Assembly (NCBI GenBank): GCA_015499995.1
Contig: JADNRV010000196.1
Coordinates: 28,146 to 92,145, forward strand
Origin: Flammula alnicola
Taxonomy: Eukaryota; Basidiomycota; Agaricomycetes; Agaricales; Strophariaceae
Direction of reading: 5' to 3'
Length of the DNA stretch: 64,000 bases
Shown here: piece after piece, positions 1 to 12,390 of the stretch
How the letters are laid out: every line of letters starts with the position of its first letter
Position numbering within the stretch: the first letter of the stretch is position 1
Program-made: the position numbers and the translations under genes
Notes under the pieces: generated by a model
What the model was told of the DNA's origin: nothing
The model's input: only the letters and a program-made list of their open reading frames with translations
Database searches by the model: none

Positions 1-1139
1 AACAATTCTTCCTTCTCCTGCATCGAAATTAACATGGGAATGATGTATTAACAGAGAATATTTGAAATTAATACATACCTTTGCATCCGCCCCCTAGCTT
101 TTTCTCGCTCAGCATCCCGATTTCTACCCAAAATGTTCAGCAAGCGTCAGTCGTTAAATAGGGTAGCCGAAATACCTGTGGTAGTACTCACGCTTTCGAA
201 TTCTCTTGCGTGAATCAGGTGAGGAGGGAAATACATCTGGCATAGTACAAGCCCGACAGGCGGAGGACGAGATGAGATGAAGAGGACGAGAAGCAAAGAC
301 AAGTTGCTGCTCATGATCTTAAACGGGAAGGAGATATCCTAATTTGGACCGACAGCCGAGGTCAGTAGACCGCACCAGGTGAAGAGTGAAGAGAGTCCAT
401 CAGACACACATGAAGGTAGAGAGGTTTCAATACACATAAAATGGATGGTATATCATATGCTGCATCATTCTGGATATATTTCACAACAAATGGTTCACCT
501 AAATTGAACGGGATGGATATGTCGGTGCTGGGTGACTGATAAGCAAGATCAATTGTCAAGCTTTCAATGCAATTTCCGTTCTCTTCATCCTGGAACGTAT
601 AGCTCTTCTCTCTTCACTTTTGCTTTCAAGGTACATATGTAAGATTGGTATATTTACATGATTCCGAGATCAGAATCCTTTAAATCTACCTCTTTCTTTG
701 TTATTTTCGTGTCCCAACTTCAGCAAACCACCCGAAATCACCACACAACCATTTTTCACACGCAACACAGGTATATGGATTCATGAATTCCGATCTACAT
801 GGCATTACTATCGGTGTGTAGATTGTATTTGGAAAACTTGTTGGTAGATTATTTACACAGACACATTAAACAACTATTAGAAAACACAAGAGAGTAGCGA
901 GCGAGCAAATTTTAAATAAGAATGATATGGAAATGGAGGTATAAGGAGAGTGATGATGTCAGGGAACGAATGTCAGGGAATGCAAATCGGATAAAGGTGT
1001 GAAGGAGAGTGTGAATTGTCTGGAGTGCGCCTTCAAATGCACTGTGAAATGGGCGTGGTTGGTTAGAGGTAAGATGAAATGAATGAGATGAAATGACGTA
1101 CAATTCCTATCCGAGCTGAGGAGAACAACCTTGACGGCA
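1..1139. other. No gene recognised
   Basis: Only short open frames without recognisable protein signatures are present, and base composition is mixed. The stretch probably flanks the decayed PIN-domain fragments that follow. I see no RNA gene, tandem array or terminal repeat in it. Confidence 0.4.
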
Positions 1140-1575
1140 TTTTGCAACTCGCTCGCTATAGCCAGGGCGGCCTCAAGCAGAACGGCGGCCTCGAGTTGAG
1201 AGGTATCGGATGAAAAGCCGTCGACCCCCATGATGCCAGACAGAGGGACGACGACGATCCAGCGAACGCTCTTGAGGAGCGAAAAGACTGTTGAGAGTGA
1301 GGAACGAGGATGTTGGTGTCGACGACGAGGATGGTATATACAAGGACGATAGCCAATTTGGCACGAGAATCTGAGGGTTTCCTCGAGGATCCAGCGAATT
1401 GAGAGTTCAGAGGTATTGGAGGAACGACCGTCGCGCTCCATGATGACGTAGAGGGAAGACGACGGTCCATCGGACGCTCTCGAAGAGTGAACAGACTATT
1501 AAAAGCGAAGAAACGGGGATGTTGGTGTCGACGATGAGGATGGTATATCGACCCAAGGATGACGCGGAGGCGAGG
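1140..1575 (-). pseudogene. Tandem, frameshifted PIN-domain fragments
   Basis: Read on the minus strand, two successive copies of about 210 bp each encode the start of a PIN nuclease-like domain. Copy 1 (about 1570-1390) reads VDTNIPV, then ESVRWTVVFPL, then after a frame change IMERDGRSSNTSEL. Copy 2 (about 1355-1150) reads VVDTNILV, then after a one-base shift LLKSVRWIVVVPL, GIMGVDGFSSDTSQL and a helical tail. The VDTNIL strand carrying the first metal-binding Asp, the VVVPL strand and the 'IMELDGLSS'-like strand fit the SMG6/SWT1-type PIN fold of fungal hypothetical proteins. The remaining acidic residues and the C-terminal half are missing. Both copies need frame corrections, so this is a relic of a duplicated gene. 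Which PIN subfamily it came from is uncertain. Confidence 0.55.
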
Positions 1576-2054
1576 GGCTGGTTGAATCTCCTCGCTTCTC
1601 AGATTGAAGCAGATATGGACGACGGGCCTAATAGGCAGAGGTAAAAAGTGGGTATAAGACACGAAACAAGAGAGCCAAAATGGGCATAAAATCTTAGAAA
1701 ATACACGTACAGTTATTAAGACACATAGAATGTGCGTTGATTTTGAAGGATTTGCGCCGAGGACGACTGGAAGATGAAAGAAAATAGGAAGACGACAAGA
1801 TTTATGAGGCAGCAACGTTCGACTTTGATTATCTCACTTCAGTGGGATCAGATTATAAACGGCATTTAAATTTATTTCACCGATGTGTCTGTTGATGTTT
1901 TGAATTCCCACGGAGCTCATTGACCGTCGTCGAACCGCGCTAAGTCGGATTTCCCACGTGTCTCCCGTCCTTCACCTCAGACCCAAGACCAAGGCTACTC
2001 TGTATGCTGCTCAGCTTCTGCGACCTTTTTATTTTTCTTATCTGCATCTCTGTC

Positions 2055-5000
2055 ATGGCCGAAAATAGACCTCCCAAACGACCTCGTATATCCACAGGAG
2101 GGGCTTTTCACGACGTCGTGCCTTTCTTGGATGATATTGACTACGACCTAGTTCATGCAAGTGAGGGAACGCTGCGTCGAGTCGGGAACGACTTTCTCTC
2201 GGCACGGGTAGAAAGAGACACTAAACGTGCTGCTGACTCCTGGCAGAAGACTACCTCTTGGTCTCCGCCCGACGACCCTCAGTTTGCCCTTGACCCAAAT
2301 GGTGACCTGTATGACGCGGTTCTCGAGGGCCAGGTCATGGACGAAAACCCACCACCTGAACCACTAGCAGCCAATCAGAAGAAGAAGAGTAAAGTCTCTG
2401 TAATTTTTTCTTTCTTTCTCGCTCAAGTAAAGAACTAAGGAGAATGTTCCACAGAAACGTCCCCACGTCGTATGGATGGATCTCCATCGTCAAGCCTACC
2501 TTGAGGAGATCGCACGTTGGGCGGGCAGAGGGGACTTTCGGAACGCCAGAGACTGTCCGGACTGCGTCGCTCGTTGCGCTGAGACCTCCGGAAGTCCTGA
2601 GTATCGGTGTGAGGAATGCTTCCAGCCCGATCTCGTCTGTAGCTCGTGTTGTGTTAAGCGGCATAGGTTTCATCCTTTCCACAGGATACAGGTACTTGAT
2701 AAGAAAATTTATCATCTCGAATGCTCATTGATAACATTTACTAGAAATAGACCGGCTCCGAATTTATCAAGATTTCTCTTAAAACTCTCGGGCTCAAAAT
2801 TCAACTAAACCATTCCAGCATGTTCTGTGAGAGTCCGATCCCATGTCATGCCAGTATCCTCGTTCTCCACACAAACGGCATCCATTCCGTCGCCATTCAG
2901 TACTGTGGCTGCTCGCGTGCCATTCCTCACCACCTTCAACTCCTTCGTCGTCGACTTTATCCCGCTTCGCAGATATCCGTCAAGACCTGCGCCACTTTTG
3001 AGCTGCTACGTCACCTTCACAAGATGGCGCTGACTACGAAAGCATCGACTTACGACTTCTACCGATGCCTGGAGAAGTCGACAAACAATACCGGAATCGA
3101 CCTCCCGAAATCTCGATATCGCGCTCTCTTCCGCATGATAATGCAGTGGCGACACCTTCAGATGTTAAAGTGGGCCGCAATACAGCACCAGCCCAGTGGC
3201 ATCGCAGGTATTCAGCCTGGTCAGCTGGCAGTCAGATGCCCCTCATGTCCACACCCAGGGATCAACTTGCTGGATGGATGGGAGAATGCTCCTGATGAAA
3301 TGAAGTACGTGAATTCAGTTCATTTCTCATACTCTATCAGCTAATCGGTCACAGGTTCCTTTACATGATGATTATATGCATGGATGCCAACTTTCGCCTC
3401 AAGAACCAGCTAGTTTCGAACTACTCACAGGATCCTGGGTTGGGAATAGGCTGGGCGTATATGGTGCCTCGTAAGCCCTATGAGGAATACGTCTTGAGCA
3501 GAGCCAACGATACTGATGTGAGCCGCTTTCTCGATGATTTATTTGATATATTGTCTTACATTCTAACGTCTATAGATCAGTACCTGTGTCGGCTTTCAAG
3601 CCCTGGCCAAAGCGAATAACAAATTCTCCGTGGGCTTGAGATATACTGGCACCAATCTCACTGCGTGCGGACGCTCCGAGATGATTCTCCCACTCGGTGT
3701 AGGAAACTTGCAGAAGGGAGAAAGGTGTGTTACGATGTTTTGGATGGCAATTCACGGAGTGCTGATCAGGAACTAGGTACCCGAATATGGACTACATCTT
3801 TGGTTCTACACTACAATTCATCTTGGTCCACCTCATTCTTATCAGCTACGACATTATGTGCCAATGGTTCATTAACCTTTTCAAGAGGATCGACGAGCAT
3901 TGGCCTGACCACATCAAACCCCGACCCGACATGACTTTCATACCCGCAATCCCCAAGCTTCACGAGCCCATGCATAACGCCGTCGGACATGAAGTTTACT
4001 CCCTCAACTTCATCAAAGGTTGCGGCCATTCAGATTGTGAATGTCCCGAACGCATTTGGGCCCCACACAACGCGCTGGCAAACTCTACAAAAACACAGGG
4101 TCCTGGATCACGACAGGATGTCTTTGACGACCATTTCGGCTTCTGGAACTGGCAGAAGTACACGTCAATGGGATCTACACTCCTTCGAAGGTACAAGGCA
4201 GCCGTCAAAGATCGTAATCTACAGGTTGAAGGACATCGAGGGCTAACGGCGTCGTTGGATCCCAAGCTGGTGGGGGGATGGGAGAAGATGTGTGTGGATT
4301 GGGATGAGGACACGTTTCCCAAGAAGAAAAAGAACCCCTATCATTTGGAAGGAGCAGGTGAGTTGAGACTTCGTGCGCACCGTACAATGTGAACTAAAAA
4401 AAGACAACGCCAGGCATGTCCGAAGCGAAAGTGAAGAAGGATCTGGCCGAGGAAGAGGCGAAGTATTTGGCTAACGGCGGTAACTTCCTGCACGCCACCA
4501 CCGCGTCAATGTTCATCTACATGGGCTTAGACTTGGAAGAGATGCAGTATGTCTTTTTCCTTGCGTAGCACATTTCAAAACTGAACGCTTTCATTGCAGA
4601 CGCCGTGTTCGTCGGCTGGCTAAGACTACGGCAATAAGTTCGACCCTTCGCAAGGACGGCACCCTCACGGAGCAGCGAAATGCACTCCTCTCCCGAATTC
4701 GGGCCTGGGAATAGCTGCTTCCGATCTACATACCCGGCTTACTCCAGTATCACACCAACCACCCTCCTACCTCCCAGCCAACCTCCAACAACCCTGAAGA
4801 CGCCCCCCTTTGGCTTCCGTCCCGATTACCATCCGCCCATCGTTCAAGGCTCTGTGTCCGAGGCCTGGCTGCGATCGAGGAAAGAGTCCGGAATGCGCAG
4901 CTCCCGGATTCCCTGGAGAATATCAAGAAAATCCTCAAGATCAAGAGCCGGTTGATTCAGTTCAAGAATAAGAATGTTCGGGGCCAAAGGGATGGAACCA

Positions 5001-5773
5001 GATCGCGAGCTGTTATTGACGAGTGCATGACCGAGCCAGGTATTCCGCCGAGAAGTACCGAGAAGCCAGAGTCGCCAAGTACGCCCTTTCAGGCCCAGGA
5101 GAATGGGAGACAAATTTCGCGTCCTGGAAGACCGCGATATCCGAGGGTATCAAGATCCGAACCGTCTTCGCCAACGTGTCGGCCGTCGGGGGGTGTTAGA
5201 GGATGACCAGTTAGATGGAGAGCAGGGGGTTGAACAGAAGGAGACAGACGAATTCACCCTCTTCAACGAAACTCGAAGCCGTCGCGATGGGACTGGCGAA
5301 ACGCGCCGGACGCTCTCCTGGATTTGGTTGACAATCCCATCCTCCGATTCCGACGACAATAACACGACATTCTTCGTACAGAATGGGCTAGGAGCAGGGC
5401 GAGGGCGGCAAGAGGAACAGAAGAGGTAATGCTGCTCAAGGAAGAAATGCGACGAGTCCTGGCGTTTCTGGAATGGAAAGCAAAGTGGTGGAGGTCCCGA
5501 GAGCTAGCAAGGGAAGGTGTGTCGAAGGATTTGGCTGAGGGATTAGCTGCGTATGCCCGCTCTCAAGCAAGGCTTCAAGACAGTCTGGCTGCCCACTTCC
5601 GAGAGCTATGGAAAGCGCCGCTCCAAGACAACACTCTTGCCGACAATGTCAACTCACAGGACGCAGATGTCAACGCTGACGACGACGATGAAGACGAGAG
5701 CGACGAGGAAGATGGGGACTCCAATAATTTGTACGACGACGAGGATATGATTGATGGGGTGGCTGGCGTTTAG
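2055..5773 (+). pseudogene. KDZ (Kyakuja-Dileera-Zisupton) transposase with CxC2 zinc cluster, broken
   Basis: Exons joined over short introns give a long KDZ transposase. The N-terminus (MAENRPPKRPR) precedes a CxC2-type cysteine cluster at about 2540-2680 (CPDC, CEEC, CSSC, then HRFHPFHRI). The RNase H-like catalytic core follows: CMDANFRL (first Asp, about 3380), LQKGER/NMDYIF across an intron near 3720-3790, SYDIMCQW (second Asp, about 3850), and CECPERIWAPHN (Glu, about 4045). The C-terminal helical region continues (EKYREARVAKY, RTLSWIW, LRTEWARSRARA, EEMRRVLAFLEWKAKWW, acidic tail to 5773). An in-frame TAG at 4712-4714, where homologues read on into a 'YMPGLLQY'-like segment, plus frame changes around 5100-5420, break the C-terminal third. 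It is probably inactive. I could not define terminal inverted repeats. Confidence 0.85.
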
Positions 5774-5939
5774 TAGATACCTTTGCCTGTGCGCTTTTTT
5801 TTGACTTAGAATTCTGCAAGTGGTTTGTTTCCTCTCTGTCAGCCAACTTCCTAATGCGGAAGGTGCTCGTGAGTGGTTAAAAACATTTTCGAAGATTGGA
5901 GGTGATGCCGTCGGAATTAAAACATAAAAGTAGTATTGG

Positions 5940-6300
5940 TCAAATCGTATTTAGCAGTGGATTGCAGCTATGAACTTCATGCGGCGAGGGACGGAGGGAC
6001 AAAGGGAAAGAACTCCTTTTGATGTCTGCGGCAAATGTGCGGTTCTATTTATAACACTACCTCCTGCAGTGTCCAACTGGCTGACGGTCCCTCGACACCT
6101 TCCCGCGGGAATTACCATACAAAATTAGCATGGTTCGATTTGTATTGATGAGTAGTATACGTGTATATAATTTATTTAATGAGGGACGGATGCAAGAGTC
6201 GAAGAACTGCCGGATTCATTGGGTAACTACGCGATTCTATTTATAACGTTACGCCTGTGGTCTATCAATTGTGGAGAACTCCGGGAACATCATGCTATCC
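5940..6300. repeat. Imperfect ~200-bp tandem duplication
   Basis: Two diverged units share AGGGACGGA, AAGAACT, a GTTCTATTTATAAC-like stretch and similar spacing (about 5975-6110 and 6180-6300). No coding potential is evident. They lie just 3' of the transposase remnant and may belong to that element's non-coding end. Confidence 0.4.
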
Positions 6301-6589
6301 ACAAGCATTGACCAATGAAAAGGGGTTCAATGCATTTAGAATAAGTAAAGGACATATATTTAGTCTATAAAATAAACAAACTACAGGAGGAGTGCGCGGC
6401 GCGCAATAATGCATCCAACGGGCGCGTGGGGGCAGAGAAATTGACGGGATTGATGGCATCAATTATGGGAATGGGAGCAACGGAACGGAAATAATGAAAT
6501 GATGTCATCGGAGATATGACACTGGCGCTTGATTTTGATCGCGGGAAGCCGGTGGGTAAGAAATGGGTGCTGATCTAAAAATAGTGCAC

Positions 6590-7350
6590 TGCCAACGAAA
6601 ATAATGCAAGGTTATCCGAAGCCCTCCCTTGCGATCCATCCCGTCCCGCCCCCCTAGGGCGGGGCAAACACCCAATATGGGTCGACAAAAATCATGAGAG
6701 CCTGTGTGCGCTTTTTCCGAACTCAAATCCGTCCCTGACGACGAGCAAGAGCTATTTTGTATGCCCGCCACCTGTTTTCAGCATTGTTGACATGTGTTGT
6801 CTATGCCCGCCCCAAACAACAAGCCCCACCCGGCACCCACGGCATATTGTCCTCTGGGAGGCCTTGGGCAAGCTCCCCTTATAGATGTATAATGTATGTT
6901 GGGCAACTGGCCTTGCTTCATATAAGAATATAGCTTACAAGGCTGTCGGAAACTGCCGGATAAAGATCAACGTCGTTGAACGTCATTGATCTTGATCTCT
7001 AACCACCACCACCAACCCTCTCTTGCCTCTCCCCCATGCGCGGTGCCCCTCAAGACGCACGAACGAACAAGTTGACGCCGTCGCGTGCTCCTCCGATCTT
7101 CGAAGGATGTAGGGTTCAGGTGGGCAGCGAGGGGACTGAGACCAAGGGCAGGCCCTGGTAGAGGGGGATCCGCAAGGTACGTGAGCAGAACGAGTCGGTA
7201 CTGCCGACTCGTTCCGCTCTTCTACTTCAATCCACACACAGGGATGCTCACATCTCCCCACAGCTTGTACCTGCTTCGTCGTCTCCTTAGATTCGAACGT
7301 CGTCTGATGCAGATGACGTTCGAATCTGTGCTTGAAGCCTCACGTTAACA
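6590..7350. mobile_element. Diverged partial copy of the foldback-element arm
   Basis: 6590-6940 resembles the outermost arm of the large palindromic element (for example around 15,150-15,420): a CCCGCC-rich block, a CCCGACGAtGAGCA-type block, GCATTGTTGAC, CCCGCCCCAACAACAAG and GTTGGGCAACTG appear in the same order. 6960-7350 resembles inner-arm sequence (13,050-13,330 and the reverse complement of 11,890-12,240), including a short intron-like segment that starts GGTACGTGAG and contains a hairpin (7188-7214). A second hairpin lies at 7291-7325. The CAG-rich array found in the complete element is absent here. Confidence 0.55.
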
Positions 7351-7559
7351 CCCCCACGGCCTTACACCACCGGCAAGCCCATCCGCTGTGCCATCTAGTC
7401 ACCAAGTGCCATCCACCAGCTACGCTGTTCCAGCAACAACACCACCACGACTGCCGCCCCCGTTACAAGGACGACAGATGGCGAGGATGGCCGACAGACA
7501 GCGAGGATGGCAACTGACAGACTGCGAACACAACCGACGGACAGGGTGCATGGCTCGAG

Positions 7560-8460
7560 GTGGGCGCAGCGAGGCGAGGTGACGGCAAAGGGGCGGGCGG
7601 ACGCGGTGACGATGAGGCGACAGCGGGATGATGCCGCCGCCGCTGCAACTATGCTGCCGTGGTAGCAGGTTCATCGACGATGCCGCACCGGCAGGTGCAT
7701 CGACGCCGCAACCGTGCAGCTGCAGGTGCATCGACGCCGCAACAGCGGAGGCTATCGAAGACGACCCCATGAGGCCGCGGGTCCAACGACGACGACCTAT
7801 GATGCCGCAGGTGCATCGACGACTACCCGACGACACTGCGGGTGCATCGAAGACAACCCCACGACGCCGCGGGTCCAATGAGGACGACCCACGACACCGC
7901 AAGTGCATCGACAACGACTCACCATCACAACCGCCTTTCAGCCAAGACCCCCCTCGTCGCTGTTTTCGACGTCAACGAGCTATTCGCTCACCCACACTTG
8001 CCCACACCAACCCGGACATCCCACGCGCACATAAACGACAGCACCTCCAGTACCAGCTCGACGTCGGTGCATATGGTATCCCACAACACCGCAACACCGA
8101 CCCGTCCCGCTCCTTCACTCATCGCAAAGCCCTCATCCCTCGTCCCAACCTCCGCCAGCCGCAGCAGCAGCACCACGGATGTAGCACCCAAGACCGGTGC
8201 AGCCACAACCACGCCGCCACAGCACAACGCTGGCGGTGCAGGTGCAAGCACGACAACAACGCCGCCGAGGCAGGCAGGCGCAGCAACGCGAGGTGGGCAC
8301 AGCGAGGTGAGGTGACAGCAAAGGGGCGGGCGGGCATGGTGACGGCGAGGCAACAGCAGGACACTGCCGCTGCAATGACGAAGCCGCGACGGCGGGTGCA
8401 TCGACGACAACGTCGCAGCTGCGCGTGCATCGACGACCACCCCAGGATGCCGCGGGTATG
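7560..8460. repeat. GTGCATCGACG minisatellite with a ~730-bp duplicated frame
   Basis: Irregular 25-35 bp units of the type GGTGCATCGACGACnnC...GCCGCGG recur densely from 7670 to 7920 and again near 8395-8455. Two nearly identical segments (AGGTGGGCGCAGCGAGG...GGGGCGGGCGG) at about 7560 and 8290 flank the block, so a unit of about 730 bp may be duplicated. Long open frames across this GC-rich array are low complexity and are not called as genes. Confidence 0.65.
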
Positions 8461-8579
8461 ACAGACCTCCACCCGCTGCCGTCCAGGACGTATTACGAAG
8501 CCCCTCTACCTGCTACACCATCTCAAATGCCCACTCACCTTTCCGGTTATACAGCGCACAGAGTGCTCAAAGGCTGCGA

Positions 8580-9420
8580 GAGTTGACCAGTGCTCTGTCT
8601 ACTGCGGCAATCCCTACACACCCAGAACGGCCACCACAAAGCAGCTAGAAGGCGATACGTGAGAGACGGACCTGCGGTCATGCAAACACTGCCTACAAGC
8701 ACCGTCGGCCTCTCCGCCTCCATTCTCGACATCCTGCACACCTTATCAATCGGCGATCAGTGGGTCGTACACGTTCGAACAGCGGTGTGCGGTGGGCGTC
8801 GATTTCGATGCTGGAAGGGATCGGGCGGGGTCTAGGTCAAGGTTAGTTCAATGCAACACCTATTAATGAAGTTATAACTTATGTTTACGTGTCTACAGTG
8901 CAACAAGCCTCTGGACACAGAGAAACACCATCAGAACAATGCCAGCAGTGCGAGAAGAGGTTAGAGATGCCTACACACTAGAAACAACACTGCCGCCTCC
9001 GCCATTTACCCTCCACGTCGTACAGCATGTCCGTGGGCCGTGATCGAGGGCTTCGGCCTTGGGTCAAGGGGTTGCGAGCAAAAGGCGATCCCACCCCCTT
9101 TCACTCATTGTTTGAAGGGCTGTATATGTTCGACTTGCAGCAATACAATGATGGGTTTCAGTGCTGGAGGTTGCGGGGCAGGATCAATGGCCAAGGTTAG
9201 TTCAATCCTATAGCTACAAACGAGATCCTGACTTACATTCACGTCTCTACAGCACCGAATCTCTAGTTACGAAGCAACTTAGTCAGAACGATGGTGGACA
9301 GTGCAAGAAGAGGCCAGAGTTACCTGCAGACTGGAAATGGTGCCGACGCCGACGCCATTCACCTTCCTCAGTGTGGAACGTGTCTGCGGGCTCGTGGTCA
9401 CAGCGGGTTGCTCGTGGGTG
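8580..9420 (+). other. Tandemly duplicated exon-intron-exon fragment, Cys-containing, unrecognised
   Basis: Two copies 354 bp apart share an intron-like segment that begins GTTAGTTCAAT (8842 and 9196) and ends CTACAG (about 8900 and 9252). Each is followed by a related short coding stretch (QCEKRLEMPT in the first, QCKKRPELPADWKWC in the second). Upstream of copy 1 a frame contains CSVYCGNPYTPRT and CKHC. The spaced cysteines suggest the relic of a zinc-binding or Cys-rich protein, but no family is recognised and the frames are interrupted. Confidence 0.4.
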
Positions 9421-9539
9421 GAGGATTTGCAGGTAGGGGGGGAAAGCGGATCTAGATGGGGCATTGTCGAGCGAGCTGGCAGGTAAGTCCATATCTAACA
9501 AGGTTCGTGCGATACTTACTGATAAGTTCCAGTAGGCGG

Positions 9540-9800
9540 AGCCCATCGACGTCACGGGTGCATCGACACCAGGGATGCATCAATGACGAGCCCGCGACGT
9601 TGCGGGCGCATCGACGCCATGGGTACATCGACGCCACGGGTGCATCCACGAAGAGCCTGCGATGTCATGGGGCTCATCGACGCCGCAGGTGCATTGACAA
9701 TGAGCCCCACAACATTGCGGCCGCATCGATGCTGTGGGTACAATGACGACGACACCGCAACAGCGGGTACATCGCGATGACCCCACGATGCCACTGGTAC
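9540..9800. repeat. GTGCATCGACG minisatellite, second block
   Basis: Units such as CGGGTGCATCGACnnC, GGGCGCATCGACGCC and GGTACATCGACGCC repeat about every 20-40 bp. They lie immediately outside the left arm of the palindromic element, in the same orientation as the block on its far side (15,430-15,575). Confidence 0.65.
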
Positions 9801-10739
9801 CACCTGTATGTGCCAGTATCATGTATGATACCTGGGCTGCCTGCCAATAAGGAGTGTACATCCACAAGGCTAACAACCCCCTTGGGCAGTTGCCCAACAC
9901 TATGCAACATAATATCTATAGGCTGCCGGGGTGCCAGAGATGGCTTTGGTGCTTGTTGTTGGGGCGGGTGATGGTAAATAGTTGTCAACAATGCCAGAAA
10001 TGATGTCCGGCACTGTATTTTGGGTGCTGCTCATCGTCGGGGGCGCTTTTGGGCGCGGGAAAAAATCTAATAGGATCCATTAATATATTCTGACCTGCCG
10101 CCACCCTTTGCGCGCCTCGGGGAGGGCGGGGATGGGTGGATTGACGAGAATGGCTTTGGATGACGTTCCTATTTGGGGCGGGGCTGCTGTCAAACAACTG
10201 TCAACAACGTGGGAAATGATGCTCGGGGTTGTATTTGGGCTCTTGCTCATCGTCGGGGGCGGTTTTGAGCACGGAAAAAAATCCAATAGGGTCTAGTAAT
10301 ATATTGCTACCCATTGCCGCCCTTTGCGCGCCTCATGGGGGGCGGGGATGGGTGGATTAAAGAGAATGACTTTGGATGACATTCTAAAAATAGATGGAAA
10401 GCGCCCTAGTGTGATATTTTTAGATGTCAGCGCTTGTGCCTTGTTTTGTTATCTATAGATTAGATTGCCAGAAAGCGCCCAGCGTAATATTTTTAGATCC
10501 AAATGCTCGTGCCTCGGTGCCTGTCTCTGTTATCTATAGATTAGATATATTTTATTAATCCCATGCTGCATGTTTAAAAATAGACTTGGTTCATTTTCTC
10601 TTTGCTCGAAAATCTCAGGTAAAAAGATTAAAATAGAACACATTGAATATATTTAAACTATGATACTACTAGTCATAAGGTATACAAAAAAGACCAATAA
10701 AATACATGAGTAAAATGAGCAAGGAGGGGACATGTTGAC

Positions 10740-11335
10740 GTGAGGGACGCACGTCGACGCCTCGCCTGCTGCTGCTCATCCTCATTCCCCTCGTCATTGG
10801 ATGGCTGCTGCCACTGCTCCCCCCTCATCGTCACCCCCATAACAGAGCCGCAGCAGCACCGGTTGTGCTGCTGCTCGTTGTCGTCGTACCCGAGCAGCAG
10901 CTGGTCGCGCTCCTGCTCGTTATCGTCGTCGTGCCCCAGCAGCAGCTGGTCGTTCTGCTACTCGTCATCGTCGCCGTATCCACGCAGCAGCGGTCGTGCT
11001 GCTGCTCGTCGTCGTCGTACCCGAGCAGCAGCTGATTGCGCTGCTGCTCGTTATCGTCGCCGTATCCGAGCAGCAGCGGTCGTGCTGCTGCTCGTGGTCG
11101 TCGTCGTATCCGAGCATGTTGTCGCCGTATCCGAGCAGCAGTCGGTCGCGCTGCTGCTCGTCGTCATCGTGTATCCGAGCAGCAGCGGTCGTGCTGCTGC
11201 GGTCCCCTCGCTATCATCTTCGAGCCCGAGCAGCAGCGGTTGTGCGCTGTCACCTCGCCGTCGTTGTCGTATCTGAGCAGCAGCAGCAACAGCGGTCGTG
11301 CTGCTGCTGCCGCTGCTACTTCCATCTCGTCCCTC
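10740..11335. repeat. CAG/CTG hairpin array, left arm
   Basis: About nine to ten units of roughly 55-65 bp are built from AGCAGCAGCGGTCGTGCTGCTGCT-like inverted trinucleotide blocks joined by CGTCGTCGT(A)TCCGAG linkers. Each unit can fold on itself. All long open frames through it (Ser/Arg/Ala-rich in whichever frame is read) are composition artefacts. Confidence 0.75.
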
Positions 11336-12390
11336 GTCCTTGTGGTCGCATCGCATGAGCGGCGGTCGCACTGCTCACGGCAGTGCTGGGAGGTGAGGCG
11401 GCGGGTGTTGACGTCGGCCATGGATGTGGGCAGAGGGGTGGTGCCAAAAAGTGGTGATGAGGGAGAGGGGGAATAGCGGTGGTTCAGGATAACGACCGTG
11501 CATAAGCCAGGGTGCGCGGTGGCAGCCTAGTCGGCTGGTGGGTGACGCCAAATGGTGCGGCGGACGGGGCTTGTGGGGCGTGTAAGGTCGTGGTGGTGGG
11601 GTCCGAGGTAAAGCTTCGAATGTCGTCTACATGAGACAACGTTCTCGCTAGCCTTCAGGCGTTCGTGCCCATGCTCGGTGGTCCCGAACCTCCCCTTCAC
11701 CTCTTATCCCTTCCCTTTGAATCCGTAGGCGGCTTTGGGGAGCCGAGACGACAGGGCGGCGGGGCTCGAAGGTCGCAAGAATGAACTCGAACGCCGTCTG
11801 GTATACCCAGACGACGTTCGACGTTGAAAGAGGAGACTGCGTCGTCTCCTCTTTTGCCTGTGGGTGGAAGGGTGAGCCGTGGGGTATCGAACAATGAATT
11901 GTGGAGTTTATCACGTACCGGGCGGGTCTCCCTCTGCCAGGGTCTCCCCTTGAGCACTCTAACCCCTCATCTCCCACCTGCATCCTTCCCAAGTCAGCCC
12001 ATCCGTCAACAAGGGGAGGGGCATGCGAGGTGGTGGTTGGTCTCGTTCGAATTGTACCGCACCTATTAACAGCCCAAAATGTTAGAATATAAGAAAAGTT
12101 ATTAAAATAAAGACTTACCAACCTTTATTAAAGTCCTCGAGGGGTCGGGATAGGCCAGAGAGACGGGGAAGGATGGTGGGGTGGTGGAGGAAGTTAACGA
12201 TCAACGACGTTGAACCGTCGTTGATGGTTATCCGGCGTTTTCCGAGAGTGACGCGATTGGCTGGCAAACTCGGACCGGCCACCCTCCGATCCGTCGTCGA
12301 GGTCTCGAACATCCCCGAGGACATCCACAGCACATATGAGGATAGGTTTAACGCCGGAATATATACACTATGTCATTTAGAACACAAATA

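Noticed and set aside
7420..8475. Overlapping frames of 80-277 codons on both strands
   Set aside because: They lie over GC-rich minisatellite units without stops and have no domain signature.
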